Below, piece by piece: positions 1 to 11,569 of a stretch of DNA of 64,000 bases. The position numbers and the translations under genes are program-made. The notes below the pieces were generated by a model, which was not told the origin of the DNA, made no database searches, and saw nothing but the letters and a program-made list of their open reading frames with translations. Every line of letters starts with the position of its first letter. The first letter of the stretch is position 1. Source of the DNA: Candidatus Thalassolituus haligoni (GTDB lineage Bacteria > Pseudomonadota > Gammaproteobacteria > Pseudomonadales > Oceanobacteraceae); assembly GCF_041222825.1 (NCBI RefSeq), contig NZ_CP139482.1, positions 1,829,001 to 1,893,000 of the forward strand. The letters are read 5' to 3'.

Positions 1-110
1 TGAACTACGCGGGACGTGCTGCATCTGCTTCACCAGCCGCTGGCTATATGGCGCTGCACCTTGCGCAGCTTGAACAATACATTAGTGAAGCTCTGGATCT
101 TCAGGGCTAA
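1..110 (+). CDS. sucA: 2-oxoglutarate dehydrogenase E1 (C-terminal end only)
   Basis: Only the last 35 or so codons are in the window; the gene enters from the left edge and stops with TAA at 108-110. The tail reads [19 protein letters not shown], which matches the conserved C-terminus of the thiamine-diphosphate dependent E1 subunit (YAGRPASASPA.GYM). It lies 26 bp upstream of sucB, as expected for the E1 gene of the 2-oxoglutarate dehydrogenase operon. E1 decarboxylates 2-oxoglutarate and transfers the succinyl group to the lipoyl arm of SucB. Identification rests on the short tail plus position. Confidence 0.9.
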   Translation, partial: NYAGRAASASPAAGYMALHLAQLEQYISEALDLQG

Positions 111-136
111 TCGCAGGAATCCTTAAGGAAAAAATA

Positions 137-1333
137 ATGAGCATCGAAATCAAGGCACCCACTTTTCCTGAATCAGTTGCCGATGGCACGGTAGCAACCT
201 GGCACAAACAGCCAGGCGAGGCTGTTGAGCGTGATGAGCTGCTGGTTGATATCGAGACCGATAAAGTGGTTCTGGAAGTCGTCGCTCCAGCGAATGGCAC
301 ACTCAAGGAAGTCTTCAAGGGTGAAGGCGAAGTGGTACTGAGCGATGAAGTTCTGGCCATTTTTGTTGAAGGTGATGTTGCAGCAACGGCTCCTGCGGCA
401 GCCGCGCCAGCGGAGACTGCACCTGCAGCCGCGACTGGTGATCTGATCATGAGCCCGGCGGCTCGCAAGATTGCAGAAGAAAACGGCGTGGCTGGTGCGG
501 ATATCAAGGCGACGGGCAAAGATGGCCGTGTCACCAAGGAAGACGTTGTTAATCATCTGAAAACCGGTACTGCCAAGCCAGCGGCAGCCGCACCGGTTGC
601 TGCAGCACCTGTTGCAGCACCTGTTGCGGGTGAGCGTATTGAGAAACGCGTTCCAATGACCCGTTTGCGTGCGACTATCGCCAAGCGTCTGGTTGAAGCG
701 CAGCAAAATGCAGCCATGTTGACGACGTACAACGAAGTCAACATGAAGCCGGTGATGGAACTGCGCAAGATGTATAAAGACCAGTTCGAGAAAGTACACG
801 GCCAGAAGCTTGGCTTTATGTCTTTCTTCGTCAAGGCTGCTACAGAAGCGCTGAAACGCTTCCCTGCTGTTAATGCGTCTCTTGATGGCAATGATATGGT
901 TTATCACGGCTATCAGGATATCGGCGTAGCCGTATCAACAGAACGGGGCCTGGTTGTGCCTGTACTGCGTGATACTGACAGCATGGGTCTGGCAGAAATT
1001 GAGGGCACTATCGGTGACTTCGCCAAGCGTGGCCGTGACGGCAAACTGGGTATGGATGACATGCAGGGTGGTACCTTCACCATCACCAACGGTGGTGTGT
1101 TTGGTTCCCTGATGTCCACTCCGATCCTGAACCCGCCGCAAACTGCGATTATGGGTATGCACAAGATTCAGGATCGCCCGATGGCGGTTAATGGCCAGGT
1201 TGAAATCCTGCCAATGATGTATCTGGCGCTGTCTTATGACCACCGCATGATTGATGGCAAGGAAGCGGTTCAGTTCCTGGTAACCATCAAGAACCTGCTG
1301 GAAGACCCTGCACGTATGCTGCTGGACGTATAA
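137..1333 (+). CDS. sucB: Dihydrolipoamide succinyltransferase (E2 of 2-oxoglutarate dehydrogenase)
   Basis: 398 aa, normal length for SucB. One N-terminal lipoyl domain with the lipoylated lysine in ETDKVVLE (K43), an Ala/Pro/Glu-rich linker around residues 83-103, the peripheral E1/E3-binding domain ([14 protein letters not shown], about 110-140), a second Ala/Pro linker (151-167), then the acyltransferase core ending in SYDHRMIDG with the catalytic His369 and Asp373. It forms the core of the cytoplasmic complex and passes succinyl groups to CoA. AAGGAAAA precedes the ATG. It sits between sucA and lpd, so all three components of the complex are cotranscribed. Confidence 0.97.
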   Translation: MSIEIKAPTFPESVADGTVATWHKQPGEAVERDELLVDIETDKVVLEVVAPANGTLKEVFKGEGEVVLSDEVLAIFVEGDVAATAPAAAAPAETAPAAATGDLIMSPAARKIAEENGVAGADIKATGKDGRVTKEDVVNHLKTGTAKPAAAAPVAAAPVAAPVAGERIEKRVPMTRLRATIAKRLVEAQQNAAMLTTYNEVNMKPVMELRKMYKDQFEKVHGQKLGFMSFFVKAATEALKRFPAVNASLDGNDMVYHGYQDIGVAVSTERGLVVPVLRDTDSMGLAEIEGTIGDFAKRGRDGKLGMDDMQGGTFTITNGGVFGSLMSTPILNPPQTAIMGMHKIQDRPMAVNGQVEILPMMYLALSYDHRMIDGKEAVQFLVTIKNLLEDPARMLLDV

Positions 1334-1345
1334 TCGACAAATTAA

Positions 1346-2794
<1,449 letters not shown>

Positions 2795-2811
2795 TCCCGA
2801 TGTAAAACATT

Positions 2812-2833
2812 GGCCCGGTTATCCGGGCCTTTG
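2812..2833 (+). terminator. Hairpin after lpd, weak terminator
   Basis: GGCCCGG, a 4-base loop, then CCGGGCC (2812-2829) followed by a short T-rich stretch. It lies 18 bp after the lpd stop and about 110 bp before sucC. The T-run is poor, so it may only attenuate or help process the transcript between lpd and sucCD rather than end it. A second, weaker inverted pair CTGAACA/TGTTCAG (2843-2849/2878-2884) lies in the sucC leader. Confidence 0.55.
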
Positions 2834-2939
2834 CTTATATTGCTGAACACTCGGCACTCCGTGCGCCACACAATGGCTGTTCAGTTAACACAGGCTGTCG
2901 GGCAACCCCCGACAAAGTAAAAGAAACAGGACGAAAGCG

Positions 2940-4106
2940 ATGAACCTTCACGAATATCAGGGTAAACAGCTTTTTGCTCAGTACGGTCTGCCAGTTTCAA
3001 AAGGTGTGGCAGCCAAAACAGCAGAAGAAGCAGCAGCTGCAGCTGACGAAATCGGTGGCGACCGTTGGGTAGTCAAAGCACAGGTCCACGCTGGTGGTCG
3101 CGGTAAGGCTGGTGGTGTGAAACTGGTTTCTTCCAAAGAAGAAATCAAAGCGTTTGCTGACCAGTGGCTGGGTAAAAACCTGGTGACTTACCAGACAGAC
3201 GAAAATGGTCAGCCGGTTAGCTGCATTCTGGTTGAAACCTGTACCGATATTGCTCAGGAGCTGTATCTGGGAGCGGTTGTTGACCGTTCAACCCGCCGCA
3301 TTGTTTTCATGGCATCGACCGAAGGTGGTGTGGAAATCGAGAAGGTTGCAGAAGAAACGCCAGAAAAGATCCTGAAAGCAACGATTGATCCTCTCGTTGG
3401 TGCACAGCCATACCAGGGCCGTGAGCTGGCGTTCAAACTGGGCCTGCAAGGCGACCAGATCAAGCAGTTCACCAAGATCTTCCTGGGTCTGGCGCAGCTG
3501 TTTGCTGACAAAGATCTGGCACTGCTGGAAGTGAACCCGCTGGTTATCACTTCTGAAGGCAATCTGCACTGTCTGGATGCCAAGCTGAACATCGACAGCA
3601 ACGCGGTATACCGTCACAAGGATCTGCAGGAAATGCACGATCCGTCCCAGGAAGATGAGCGCGAAGCGCACGCTGCCAAGTGGGAACTGAACTACGTCGC
3701 CCTGGATGGTGACATCGGTTGTATGGTTAACGGCGCTGGCCTGGCCATGGGTACCATGGACATCGTCAAACTGCACGGCGGCAACCCTGCCAACTTCCTG
3801 GACGTGGGCGGCGGTGCTACCAAGGAACGTGTTGTTGAAGCGTTCAAGATCATCTTGTCTGATGATTCCGTTAAAGCGGTATTCATCAACATCTTCGGCG
3901 GTATTGTGCGTTGTGACATGATTGCTGAAGGCGTTATCGGTGCAGTCAAGGAAGTCGGCGTGAAAGTACCTGTCGTTGTGCGTCTGCAAGGTAACAATGC
4001 AGAGCTGGGTACCAAGGTTCTGTCTGAAAGTGGCCTGAACATTATTGCTGACACCGATCTGACTGGCGCAGCACAGAAAGTTGTTGCCGCAGCAGCTGGC
4101 AAATAA
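2940..4106 (+). CDS. sucC: Succinyl-CoA synthetase beta subunit
   Basis: 388 aa, exactly the usual size. It starts [12 protein letters not shown], carries the ATP-grasp fold with [17 protein letters not shown] (nucleotide-binding lysine region, about 42-60), and ends with the CoA-ligase domain including [13 protein letters not shown]. With SucD it converts succinyl-CoA, ADP (or GDP) and phosphate to succinate, ATP (or GTP) and CoA in the TCA cycle. The AAGAAACAGGACG leader contains the ribosome binding site. It is followed after 9 bp by sucD, so the two are translated from one message. Confidence 0.97.
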   Translation: MNLHEYQGKQLFAQYGLPVSKGVAAKTAEEAAAAADEIGGDRWVVKAQVHAGGRGKAGGVKLVSSKEEIKAFADQWLGKNLVTYQTDENGQPVSCILVETCTDIAQELYLGAVVDRSTRRIVFMASTEGGVEIEKVAEETPEKILKATIDPLVGAQPYQGRELAFKLGLQGDQIKQFTKIFLGLAQLFADKDLALLEVNPLVITSEGNLHCLDAKLNIDSNAVYRHKDLQEMHDPSQEDEREAHAAKWELNYVALDGDIGCMVNGAGLAMGTMDIVKLHGGNPANFLDVGGGATKERVVEAFKIILSDDSVKAVFINIFGGIVRCDMIAEGVIGAVKEVGVKVPVVVRLQGNNAELGTKVLSESGLNIIADTDLTGAAQKVVAAAAGK

Positions 4107-4115
4107 GGGGTAATC

Positions 4116-4988
4116 ATGAGCGTTTTAATCAACAAAGATACTAAAGTTATTTGTCAGGGTTTTACGGGTGCTCAAGGTACCTTTCACTCTGAACAGGCAA
4201 TTGCATACGGCACCAAGATGGTCGGTGGTGTTACTCCAGGCAAGGGTGGTCAGACTCACCTGGGCCTGCCGGTATTCAACACGGTTGCTGAAGCGGTTGA
4301 AACGACGGGTGCAGAAGCCTCTGTTATCTACGTTCCAGCACCTTTCTGTAAGGATTCGATCCTGGAAGCCGCTAACGCTGGCATCAAGCTGATCGTATGT
4401 ATCACCGAAGGCATTCCTACCCTGGACATGCTGGATGCCAAAGTTAAGTGTGACGAGCTGGGCGTTCGCCTGATCGGCCCTAACTGCCCAGGTGTGATCA
4501 CTCCTGGAGAGTGCAAGATCGGCATCATGCCAGGTCACATCCACCTGCCAGGTAAAGTCGGCATCGTTTCTCGTTCAGGGACCCTGACGTACGAAGCGGT
4601 CAAGCAGACGACAGACTACGGTTTCGGCCAGTCTACCTGTGTTGGTATTGGTGGTGACCCAATTCCGGGTACCAACTTCATCGACGTACTGGAATTGTTC
4701 CAGAACGATCCACAGACTGAAGCCATCGTGATGATTGGTGAGATCGGTGGTACTGCTGAAGAAGAAGCCGCAGCCTACATCAAGGCTAACGTTACCAAGC
4801 CGGTAGTGTCCTACATCGCGGGTGTTACTGCTCCTGCAGGCAAGCGTATGGGTCACGCTGGTGCGATCATCTCTGGCGGTAAAGGTACTGCAGATGAGAA
4901 GTTCGCAGCGTTGCAAGACGCTGGTGTAACCACCGTTCGCAGCCTGGCTGATATCGGTAAAGCACTGAAGGAAAAGACTGGCTGGTAA
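4116..4988 (+). CDS. sucD: Succinyl-CoA synthetase alpha subunit
   Basis: 290 aa, family-typical. The N-terminal Rossmann CoA-binding domain begins [18 protein letters not shown]; the catalytic phosphohistidine is His247 in [15 protein letters not shown], equivalent to His246 of the E. coli enzyme. It pairs with SucC. The ribosome binding site AAGGGG lies in the 9-bp gap after sucC. The gene closes the TCA-cycle operon and is followed by a strong intrinsic terminator. Confidence 0.97.
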   Translation: MSVLINKDTKVICQGFTGAQGTFHSEQAIAYGTKMVGGVTPGKGGQTHLGLPVFNTVAEAVETTGAEASVIYVPAPFCKDSILEAANAGIKLIVCITEGIPTLDMLDAKVKCDELGVRLIGPNCPGVITPGECKIGIMPGHIHLPGKVGIVSRSGTLTYEAVKQTTDYGFGQSTCVGIGGDPIPGTNFIDVLELFQNDPQTEAIVMIGEIGGTAEEEAAAYIKANVTKPVVSYIAGVTAPAGKRMGHAGAIISGGKGTADEKFAALQDAGVTTVRSLADIGKALKEKTGW

Positions 4989-5012
4989 GTTGTTACCTCC
5001 GGTTTCCTGAAA

Positions 5013-5036
5013 AACCCGCTTCGGCGGGTTTTTTTT
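5013..5036 (+). terminator. Intrinsic terminator of the suc operon
   Basis: Perfect 7-bp stem AACCCGC / GCGGGTT with a TTCG tetraloop and an uninterrupted run of eight T, 25 bp after the sucD stop. A textbook Rho-independent terminator. Confidence 0.93.
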
Positions 5037-5103
5037 GGCCTGCTGTTCGCAGCAGCTAGTGTGCAAAGATACTCTTGAAAGAATCTAACGGTCGTAAGAT
5101 ATA

Positions 5104-5128
5104 GACCAAGGTGTGATCCCCCTTGGTC
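5104..5128. repeat. Inverted repeat in the prpE leader
   Basis: GACCAAGG, 9-base loop, CCTTGGTC: a perfect 8-bp dyad located 60-85 bp upstream of the prpE start. It could be an operator or an RNA hairpin in the 5' leader; no T-run follows, so it is not a terminator. No regulator is identifiable from sequence alone. Confidence 0.5.
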
Positions 5129-5188
5129 GAATAGCTGGATGAATACGTCATGGCCTATCGTATCCCGACAGTCAAGTGGGGAAGGCTT

Positions 5189-7078
5189 ATGACATACCAA
5201 CAACAATATAAAAAATCCATCAATGACCCTGAAGGTTTTTGGGCGGAACAGGCTGGCAGAATTCAGTGGTTCAAGGTGCCAGACGTTACCCTGAGTAAAG
5301 ACGAGAATGGCGTCGACCGCTGGTTCGCTGATGGTGAACTGAATACGGCCTATCTGGCACTCGACCATCACGTGTTGCAAGGGCGTGGAGATCAGCTGGC
5401 ACTGATCTACGATTCTCCTGTCACCAATACCAAACGTTCTTATACCTATAAAGAACTGACAGCAGCGGTTGCCCGGTTTGCTGGTGTCCTGAAGGCTCAG
5501 GGCGTTGAGAAAGGCGACCGGGTTGTTATCTATATGCCGATGGTGCCGGAAGCCGCGATTGCCATGCTGGCGTGTGCACGTTTGGGAGCCATTCACTCGG
5601 TCGTGTTTGGTGGTTTTGCTGCCAGTGAGCTGGCTATGCGTATCGACGATGCGGCACCCAAGGTTCTGGTGTCAGCGTCGTGCGGTATTGAGGTCAACAA
5701 AATCATTGAGTACAAGCCTATTCTCGATGCGGCTATCGACATTGCGGCTCACAAGCCGTCACGTTGCATTGTGCTACAGCGTGATTTGTGTCGCTGTGAA
5801 TTGAATGATCGCTACGATCTCGATTGGGAGATCGGGATGGCAGCCGCCGAGCCTGCAGATTGCACGCCGGTACTGGCGACAGATCCTTTGTATGTGCTGT
5901 ATACCTCTGGCACAACCGGTAAACCCAAAGGGGTGGTTCGCGACAACGGTGGCCACGCCGTGGCGATGAAATACAGCATGGACGTGGTATATGACATGCA
6001 AATTGGTGATGTCTTCTGGGCTGCCTCGGATGTTGGCTGGGTGGTTGGGCATTCGTATATCGTCTATGCCCCGTTGCTGGCAGGATGCACCACCGTATTT
6101 TACGAAGGCAAGCCGGTACGTACGCCGGATGCCGGAGCTTTCTGGCGTGTGTGTGAGGAGTATGGCGTCAAAGGTCTGTTCGCAGCCCCGACAGCGTTTC
6201 GTGCTGTGCGGAAGGAAGATCCCGACTGTTTGCTGGCACAGCAATATGACCTCAGTAAACTGAAGACCATTTTTATGGCTGGCGAACGCTTGGATCCGCC
6301 GACTTATGACTGGGTGCTGGAACACATTCAGCGACCGATTGTGGATCATTGGTGGCAAACCGAAACCGGCTGGGCCATTGCCGGGAATCATATGGGGCTG
6401 GAACCGGCCAAAGTAAAAGCTGGCTCTGTTACCCGTCCTTCGCCTGGCTACAACGTGCAAATCCTGGATTCTCACGGCAAAGCGGTTGCCGCCAATGAAC
6501 AGGGCAGTATTGCAATCAAGTTGCCATTGCCACCCGGATGTTTGCCCACCATCTGGGGCAACCATGATCGTTTTGTGGCAGGTTATCTGCGCACCTTTGA
6601 CGGTTATTATATTACCGGCGACGGCGGTTATCTGGACGATGATAACTATCTGTTTGTTCTCGGTCGTACCGACGACATTATTAACGTTGCCGGTCACCGT
6701 CTTTCTACCGGCGAAATGGAGGAAGTGGTGGCGGGGCATTCGGCTGTCGCCGAGTGTGCCGTCATTGGTCAGGCTAGCGATCTGAAAGGTGAGGAGCCTC
6801 TGGGTCTTATCCTGCTTAAAGATGGCATCGATATTGACGAAGAGGAATTGCAGCGAGAGCTGGTCAAACGCGTACGTGACCAGATTGGTGCGGTTGCCAG
6901 CTTCAAGCATGCGGTGGTGGTGCAGCGCCTGCCAAAAACCCGTTCAGGCAAGATTCTGCGCAAGATTCTGCGTAATATTGCCAATAACGAAGAATATACT
7001 GCGCCATCGACGATTGATGATCCTTCGTGCCTGGCTGAAATTGAAACCACTCTGAAAGAAAAGGGCGTCAGAAAATAA
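5189..7078 (+). CDS. prpE: Propionyl-CoA synthetase (acyl-CoA synthetase, AMP-forming)
   Basis: 629 aa from the ATG at 5189, which has GGGGAAGG just upstream; an ATG 39 bp earlier is possible but adds residues unlike the family. It begins MTYQQQYKKSINDPEGFWAEQA, the PrpE N-terminal signature. It has the adenylation motif YTSGTTGKPKG, the ATP-binding GRTDDIINVAGHR, and the C-terminal PKTRSGKILR with the lysine that is acetyl-regulated in this family. It activates propionate (possibly acetate) to the CoA ester. The methylcitrate genes prpBCD are not nearby; the gene is a single unit between two terminators, so the substrate is inferred from similarity, not context. Confidence 0.88.
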   Translation: MTYQQQYKKSINDPEGFWAEQAGRIQWFKVPDVTLSKDENGVDRWFADGELNTAYLALDHHVLQGRGDQLALIYDSPVTNTKRSYTYKELTAAVARFAGVLKAQGVEKGDRVVIYMPMVPEAAIAMLACARLGAIHSVVFGGFAASELAMRIDDAAPKVLVSASCGIEVNKIIEYKPILDAAIDIAAHKPSRCIVLQRDLCRCELNDRYDLDWEIGMAAAEPADCTPVLATDPLYVLYTSGTTGKPKGVVRDNGGHAVAMKYSMDVVYDMQIGDVFWAASDVGWVVGHSYIVYAPLLAGCTTVFYEGKPVRTPDAGAFWRVCEEYGVKGLFAAPTAFRAVRKEDPDCLLAQQYDLSKLKTIFMAGERLDPPTYDWVLEHIQRPIVDHWWQTETGWAIAGNHMGLEPAKVKAGSVTRPSPGYNVQILDSHGKAVAANEQGSIAIKLPLPPGCLPTIWGNHDRFVAGYLRTFDGYYITGDGGYLDDDNYLFVLGRTDDIINVAGHRLSTGEMEEVVAGHSAVAECAVIGQASDLKGEEPLGLILLKDGIDIDEEELQRELVKRVRDQIGAVASFKHAVVVQRLPKTRSGKILRKILRNIANNEEYTAPSTIDDPSCLAEIETTLKEKGVRK

Positions 7079-7142
7079 AAGCCGGGAACTTAATCCGGGA
7101 AGTGAGTCATACCATTGTGGCCGGGCTGGCACTCAGTCCGGT

Positions 7143-7179
7143 CACATCCGGTAGTGGCGTTATTCTGTTACCGGATGTG
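7143..7179. repeat. Inverted repeat downstream of prpE
   Basis: An 11-bp perfect dyad, CACATCCGGTA and TACCGGATGTG, separated by 15 bases. No T-run follows. It lies about 65 bp after the prpE stop and ahead of the true terminator, so it probably folds in the 3' end of the prpE mRNA. Confidence 0.6.
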
Positions 7180-7205
7180 CTCTCTCACTCTCTGTCCTGA
7201 ATTTT

Positions 7206-7237
7206 ACCGGGCCTTTTCTTTTGGCCCGGTTTTTTTT
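7206..7237 (+). terminator. Intrinsic terminator of prpE
   Basis: ACCGGGCC, 9-base pyrimidine-rich loop, GGCCCGGT, then eight T. It terminates rightward prpE transcription just before the convergent universal stress gene ends at 7259. Confidence 0.9.
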
Positions 7238-7258
7238 GCTTGATTTTTACTTGCAGGG

Positions 7259-8185
7259 CTATTCTGCTTCAGGCAGAACACCATCCTGCGGTTTGATCAC
7301 TATCACATCGCAAGGCACTTTGTCGACCAGCTGCTCGGCGGTGTTGCCAATCAATACACCGGCAATGCCACTGCGGCCGACTGAGCCAACTACCAGTACG
7401 TCAGCGGCCACAGCAGTTGCTGTCTCGGCAACGACGGTATCGGTTTCCCCTTCGGCAATATGAACGTGATCCTCGTGAATGTTGTATTTCTTGGCCAATT
7501 GCTCGCAGGCATCCTGATGCTGTTCAGTGATATAGGCCTGAATATCGTCCGGCGCAGTGACTTCAGGAACCATGGCAAAGGCAATGGCAACCTGAGGAAA
7601 GGCATTAACCATATGCAGATCGGTATCAAAATGATCGGCCAGATGTTCTGCAAACGAGAGAATGTTGTCGCTAATAAGCTGGTGGCCGTCATCAACTGAC
7701 GTCGCATCAATGGCGGCCAGTATACGATTGTGTTGCCAGGCGGCGGGGGATTTCACCAGCAGTACGGGAGCCGGACAATGGCGCATCAGGTTCCAGTCGG
7801 TATGGGTGAACAGGCGATCGATCAGGCTATGAGGGTGAGTCCCCTTGATAACCAGATCGTAATCTGTCGCTCGCATGGATTCGATAACGGCTTCATGCAG
7901 ATGCTTCTGCCAGTGGACTTCCGTACGCACCGTGATGCCACGTTCCTGTACTTCCGGTACAAAGCTTTCAATCCAGCGCTCCGTTGAATCAATACGTGCG
8001 CGGCGAATTTGCTGCTTGGTGGTTTCTTCCAGAGAAGAACTGTCACCACAGTAAGGTTCGTAAACCGACGTCAGCAGACTGACATCGGCCTTGAGTACCC
8101 CCGCAAGCCAGAGCGCCTTGTCGAGTGCTATTTGCTCAGGGTGTTCAGCGTCGAGCACGACCAGCAAATGGTTGATATCCAGCAT
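7259..8185 (-). CDS. Tandem-domain universal stress protein (UspE-like)
   Basis: 308 aa. I chose the ATG at 8185 (MLDINHLLVVLDAE) because GGGAGAAG precedes it; the only upstream in-frame start is a TTG. Two Usp folds in tandem: residues about 1-145 and 150-308. The second ends with VVGSVGRSGIAGVLIGNTAE, the ATP-binding G-2x-G-9x-G(S/T/N) motif; the first has a degenerate version (IKGTHPHSLIDRLFTHTDWN). This domain layout is that of E. coli UspE. Role: cytoplasmic stress or growth-arrest protein; the molecular activity of the family is not well defined. It lies downstream of the LysR gene on the same strand, 113 bp apart, but may be a separate unit. Confidence 0.85.
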   Translation of the reverse strand: MLDINHLLVVLDAEHPEQIALDKALWLAGVLKADVSLLTSVYEPYCGDSSSLEETTKQQIRRARIDSTERWIESFVPEVQERGITVRTEVHWQKHLHEAVIESMRATDYDLVIKGTHPHSLIDRLFTHTDWNLMRHCPAPVLLVKSPAAWQHNRILAAIDATSVDDGHQLISDNILSFAEHLADHFDTDLHMVNAFPQVAIAFAMVPEVTAPDDIQAYITEQHQDACEQLAKKYNIHEDHVHIAEGETDTVVAETATAVAADVLVVGSVGRSGIAGVLIGNTAEQLVDKVPCDVIVIKPQDGVLPEAE

Positions 8186-8298
8186 AACGGCTTCTCCCGT
8201 GTTATTGATGTACAAGGGGGTAATGATAATACGTTGACCGGTTTGCGGGTTGAATCCAGATCCACTTCCCGTTGGTATTGACCGTCAACATCCCCAGC

Positions 8299-9219
8299 TT
8301 ACGCTTCACCTTCTGTTGCCACTATGTCATGGATCAAGTTGGTCGGTTCGGTGGCTGAATCGCTTAGCAGTGCAATAAATGCGCTGGCGGCATTGGTGAG
8401 GGTACGGTTTGCCAGATGAATAACACCCAGCGGCCGAATCATTGGAGCGCCAGGCCAGGGCAATACAAACAATTGATCGTCTGTCATGCTGGATGGCAGT
8501 ACCGACCAGCCAAGGCCAACGCTGACCATCATCTTGATGGTTTCCAGATAGTTGGTCGGCATATGGGTTTCCAGCGTCAGACCGGCATCTCGAAAAGCCG
8601 CGTCGACAACCCGGTAAGTGATGGTATCCGGTTCTGGCAAAATAGCGACATTTTCAGCCAGACTGAAGAGGCTTATTTGTTGTTGGCAAGCAAGTGGGTG
8701 GCCAGGAGCACAAACACAGACCATGTCATCCTGCCAGAGCGGGATCGCTGTAACCCGATCCGGTTGCCGTTCATCCAGCGTTGTCAGCGCCAATTCGACC
8801 CGGCGTTGCTCGACGGCCTGATAAGCATCTTCAGAACCCAGGAAACGAATGTCCAGTCGTACCGCAGGGTATTGGCGGACAAAGGATTTCAGAAAAGGCG
8901 GGATTCGATGCAAGCCAATATGGTGGCTGGTAGCGATGCTGAGAGTGCCTTCAACGGAGCCTGCCAGATTATTGATCTGAATCTGGGTGTCATTCATCAG
9001 CTCAAGGATTTCACGTGCTTTTGGAAGTAATCGTTGGCCTGATTCGGTCAGACTGATGGAACGGTTGTGGCGTTCAAACAAGGGGCTGTCGAGCTGCTGT
9101 TCCAGTTGCTGAATGCGTTTGGAAACGGCAGATTGGGTTAAAAACAGCTGCTCTGCTGCCAGCGAAAACGATTGGTGGCGGGCAACCGCCAAAAAGGCTT
9201 TAAGTTGTTGGCTATCCAT
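8299..9219 (-). CDS. LysR-family regulator divergent from leuC
   Basis: 306 aa. The N-terminal winged helix-turn-helix MDSQQLKAFLAVARHQSFSL, followed by AEQLFLTQSAVSKRIQQLE, is a clear LysR domain; the rest is the periplasmic-binding-like effector domain. It is divergently transcribed from leuCDB with a 187-bp shared region that holds a T-N11-A dyad. A LysR gene at this position is also known upstream of leuC in Pseudomonas, so it probably controls leuC and itself. The effector is unknown; a leucine-pathway intermediate would be the natural guess. Confidence 0.9.
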   Translation of the reverse strand: MDSQQLKAFLAVARHQSFSLAAEQLFLTQSAVSKRIQQLEQQLDSPLFERHNRSISLTESGQRLLPKAREILELMNDTQIQINNLAGSVEGTLSIATSHHIGLHRIPPFLKSFVRQYPAVRLDIRFLGSEDAYQAVEQRRVELALTTLDERQPDRVTAIPLWQDDMVCVCAPGHPLACQQQISLFSLAENVAILPEPDTITYRVVDAAFRDAGLTLETHMPTNYLETIKMMVSVGLGWSVLPSSMTDDQLFVLPWPGAPMIRPLGVIHLANRTLTNAASAFIALLSDSATEPTNLIHDIVATEGEA

Positions 9220-9262
9220 GCTGGGCCTCGGAGTAAGTCGCTGCTGATGTTATTGGCTTCTG

Positions 9263-9277
9263 ATTCCTGTTAGGAAT
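9263..9277. promoter_or_regulatory. Candidate LysR operator in the lysR/leuC intergenic region
   Basis: ATTCCT GTT AGGAAT is a perfect 6-bp dyad with a 3-bp centre and fits the LysR T-N11-A rule (T9264 to A9276). It lies 44 bp from the LysR start codon and 130 bp from leuC, the usual position for an autoregulatory recognition site. Confidence 0.55.
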
Positions 9278-9406
9278 TCAATATAGAAAAAGAATGAATT
9301 TGTGTTGTTTAACAGAGTGAGTACCATAAGGCAATCACCCGCTCATCAAGCGGCGTAGACCGTGAAAGCACACCCGTCAACAGAGCATTCCAATAAGGAG
9401 CCACCG

Positions 9407-10825
9407 ATGACCGGAAAAACACTGTACGACAAACTTTGGCAACAGCACGTCGTTAAAGAACGCGATGATGGTACTGCACTGATCTACATCGATCGCCAGT
9501 TATTGCACGAAGTAACGTCTCCCCAGGCGTTCGAGGGACTGCGTATTGCCGGGCGCAAGCCATGGCGTCTGGACGCCAACCTGGCGACGCCGGATCACAA
9601 CGTGCCGACCACCGCCATCGAGCGTGAGTCTGGTGTCGACGGTATTGTTGATCCGGTATCCAAAATCCAGGTGGTAACACTCGATAACAACTGTGATGAG
9701 TTCGGCATTACTGAATTCAAGATGAAAGACAAGCGTCAAGGCATTGTTCACGTTGTTGGCCCGGAGCAAGGTGCCACCCTGCCTGGGATGACCGTGGTGT
9801 GTGGCGACTCCCATACAGCCACTCACGGTGCTTTCGCGGCTTTGGCTCATGGTATTGGCACTTCGGAAGTTGAGCACGTTCTGGCAACCCAGTGTCTGAT
9901 TCAGCGCAAGATGAAAAACCTGCTGATTCGTGTCGATGGTGAACTGGGCAAGGGCATTACCGGCAAAGACGTGGTGTTGCACGTGATCGGTATCATTGGT
10001 ACCGCTGGCGGTAATGGCTGCGCGATGGAATTTGGTGGCTCTGCCATTCGCTCGATGAGCATGGAAGGCCGTATGACCATGTGTAACATGGCCATCGAAG
10101 CCGGTGCTCGTGTCGGTATGGTCGCGTTTGACAGCATCACGGCAGCTTATGTCAAGGGTCGCCCTTATGCCCCGAACGCCGATCAGTGGGAGCTGGCACT
10201 GGCGGCCTGGCAGGATCTGGTATCCGATGACGATGCCGTATTTGACAAGGTGGTCGAGGTGCGCGCTGAAGATATCAAGCCGCAGGTTACCTGGGGGACT
10301 TCCCCTGAAATGGTAACCACGATTGATGCCACGGTTCCTGCTCTGGAAGACGCACGGGACGGTGCCCAACGTGCCGGCTTTGAACGTGCCTATGCCTACA
10401 TGGGGCTGGAGCCGGGCCAGAAAATCACCGATATCAAGCTGGATCGTGTGTTTATCGGCTCCTGCACCAACAGCCGGATTGAAGACTTGCGTCAGGCGGC
10501 GGCAGTGGCACAAGGCCGCAAGGTTGCTGACAGTGTTTTACAGGCGTTAGTGGTGCCGGGTTCCGGTCTGGTCAAGGAGCAGGCTGAGCAAGAAGGTCTC
10601 GACAAGATTTTTGTCGAAGCCGGTTTTGAATGGCGCGAGCCGGGCTGTTCCATGTGTCTGGCGATGAATGCTGACAGGTTGGGGCAGGGCGAGCATTGTG
10701 CCTCGACCTCCAACCGCAACTTTGAAGGTCGTCAGGGCTATGGCGGTCGCACCCATCTGGTCAGCCCGGCGATGGCCGCCGCTGCCGCGATTGCGGGTCA
10801 CTTTGTTGACGTTCGTGAATTCTGA
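9407..10825 (+). CDS. leuC: 3-isopropylmalate dehydratase large subunit
   Basis: 472 aa from ATG 9407, preceded at 6-nt spacing by TAAGGAG; a GTG 45 bp upstream lacks such a site. It begins [16 protein letters not shown], typical LeuC. The [4Fe-4S] cluster cysteines are visible in [13 protein letters not shown] and in [11 protein letters not shown]. With LeuD it isomerises 2-isopropylmalate to 3-isopropylmalate in leucine synthesis (cytoplasm). leuD follows after 14 bp. Confidence 0.97.
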   Translation: MTGKTLYDKLWQQHVVKERDDGTALIYIDRQLLHEVTSPQAFEGLRIAGRKPWRLDANLATPDHNVPTTAIERESGVDGIVDPVSKIQVVTLDNNCDEFGITEFKMKDKRQGIVHVVGPEQGATLPGMTVVCGDSHTATHGAFAALAHGIGTSEVEHVLATQCLIQRKMKNLLIRVDGELGKGITGKDVVLHVIGIIGTAGGNGCAMEFGGSAIRSMSMEGRMTMCNMAIEAGARVGMVAFDSITAAYVKGRPYAPNADQWELALAAWQDLVSDDDAVFDKVVEVRAEDIKPQVTWGTSPEMVTTIDATVPALEDARDGAQRAGFERAYAYMGLEPGQKITDIKLDRVFIGSCTNSRIEDLRQAAAVAQGRKVADSVLQALVVPGSGLVKEQAEQEGLDKIFVEAGFEWREPGCSMCLAMNADRLGQGEHCASTSNRNFEGRQGYGGRTHLVSPAMAAAAAIAGHFVDVREF

Positions 10826-10839
10826 TCCGGAGTAATACC

Positions 10840-11487
10840 ATGAGAGCATTTACTGTACACACCGGCCTTGTGGCACCGATGGATCGTGCCAACGTCGATA
10901 CCGATATGATCATCCCGAAACAGTTTCTGAAATCGATCAAACGCAGCGGATTTGGCCCGAATCTGTTTGACGAGCTGCGTTACCTGGATGAAGGTCAGCC
11001 CGATGCTGACAACAGCGGGCGTCCGCTGAATCCGGATTTTGTGCTGAATCAACCGCGCTACCAGGGTGCGTCTGTGCTGATTGCCCGCGAGAACTTCGGT
11101 TGTGGCTCCAGTCGTGAACACGCCCCCTGGGCACTGGAGGATTTCGGCTTCCGGGTTGTTATCGCGCCGAGTTACGCTGATATATTCTTCAATAACTGCT
11201 TCAAGAATGGCTTGTTGCCTATCGTGCTGGCGGAAGAGACGGTAGAGCGCCTGTTCAAGGCCGTTGCCGGGAGCGAAGGGTACGAACTCACCATCGACCT
11301 GGAAAAGCAGCTGATTCTGACACCCGATGGCCAGGATATACCCTTTGAAGTAGATGCCTTCCGCAAATACTGTTTGTTGAATGGCTTTGACGATATTGGC
11401 CTCACGTTACAGGATGCGGATGATATTCGTAGCTACGAAGAAGCCCGTCGCGTGTCTTCTCCCTGGTTGTTTAACGCAGGCTCCTGA
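10840..11487 (+). CDS. leuD: 3-isopropylmalate dehydratase small subunit
   Basis: 215 aa, family-typical. It contains [14 protein letters not shown] near the N-terminus and [15 protein letters not shown], the swivelling-domain signature shared with aconitase. Partner of LeuC. The ribosome binding site CGGAG precedes the start. leuB follows after 82 bp, with a hairpin in the gap; in Pseudomonas this gap often carries a methyltransferase gene, absent here. Confidence 0.97.
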   Translation: MRAFTVHTGLVAPMDRANVDTDMIIPKQFLKSIKRSGFGPNLFDELRYLDEGQPDADNSGRPLNPDFVLNQPRYQGASVLIARENFGCGSSREHAPWALEDFGFRVVIAPSYADIFFNNCFKNGLLPIVLAEETVERLFKAVAGSEGYELTIDLEKQLILTPDGQDIPFEVDAFRKYCLLNGFDDIGLTLQDADDIRSYEEARRVSSPWLFNAGS

Positions 11488-11524
11488 GTCGTTTGTCGGC
11501 TTGGATAACCCCATGAATATCACA

Positions 11525-11548
11525 GTGGCAGCCTATGACTGCTGCCAC
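11525..11548. repeat. Hairpin between leuD and leuB
   Basis: GTGGCAGC, 8-base loop, GCTGCCAC: perfect 8-bp stem in the 82-bp leuD-leuB gap, without a T-run. Likely an mRNA stem that tunes or protects the leuCD part of the transcript rather than a terminator. Confidence 0.6.
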
Positions 11549-11569
11549 AGCAAGTAACAGGAAATAATA

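Noticed and set aside
173..907. Long open frame antisense to sucB
   Set aside because: It mirrors the codon pattern of a certain gene on the other strand and has no recognisable domain.
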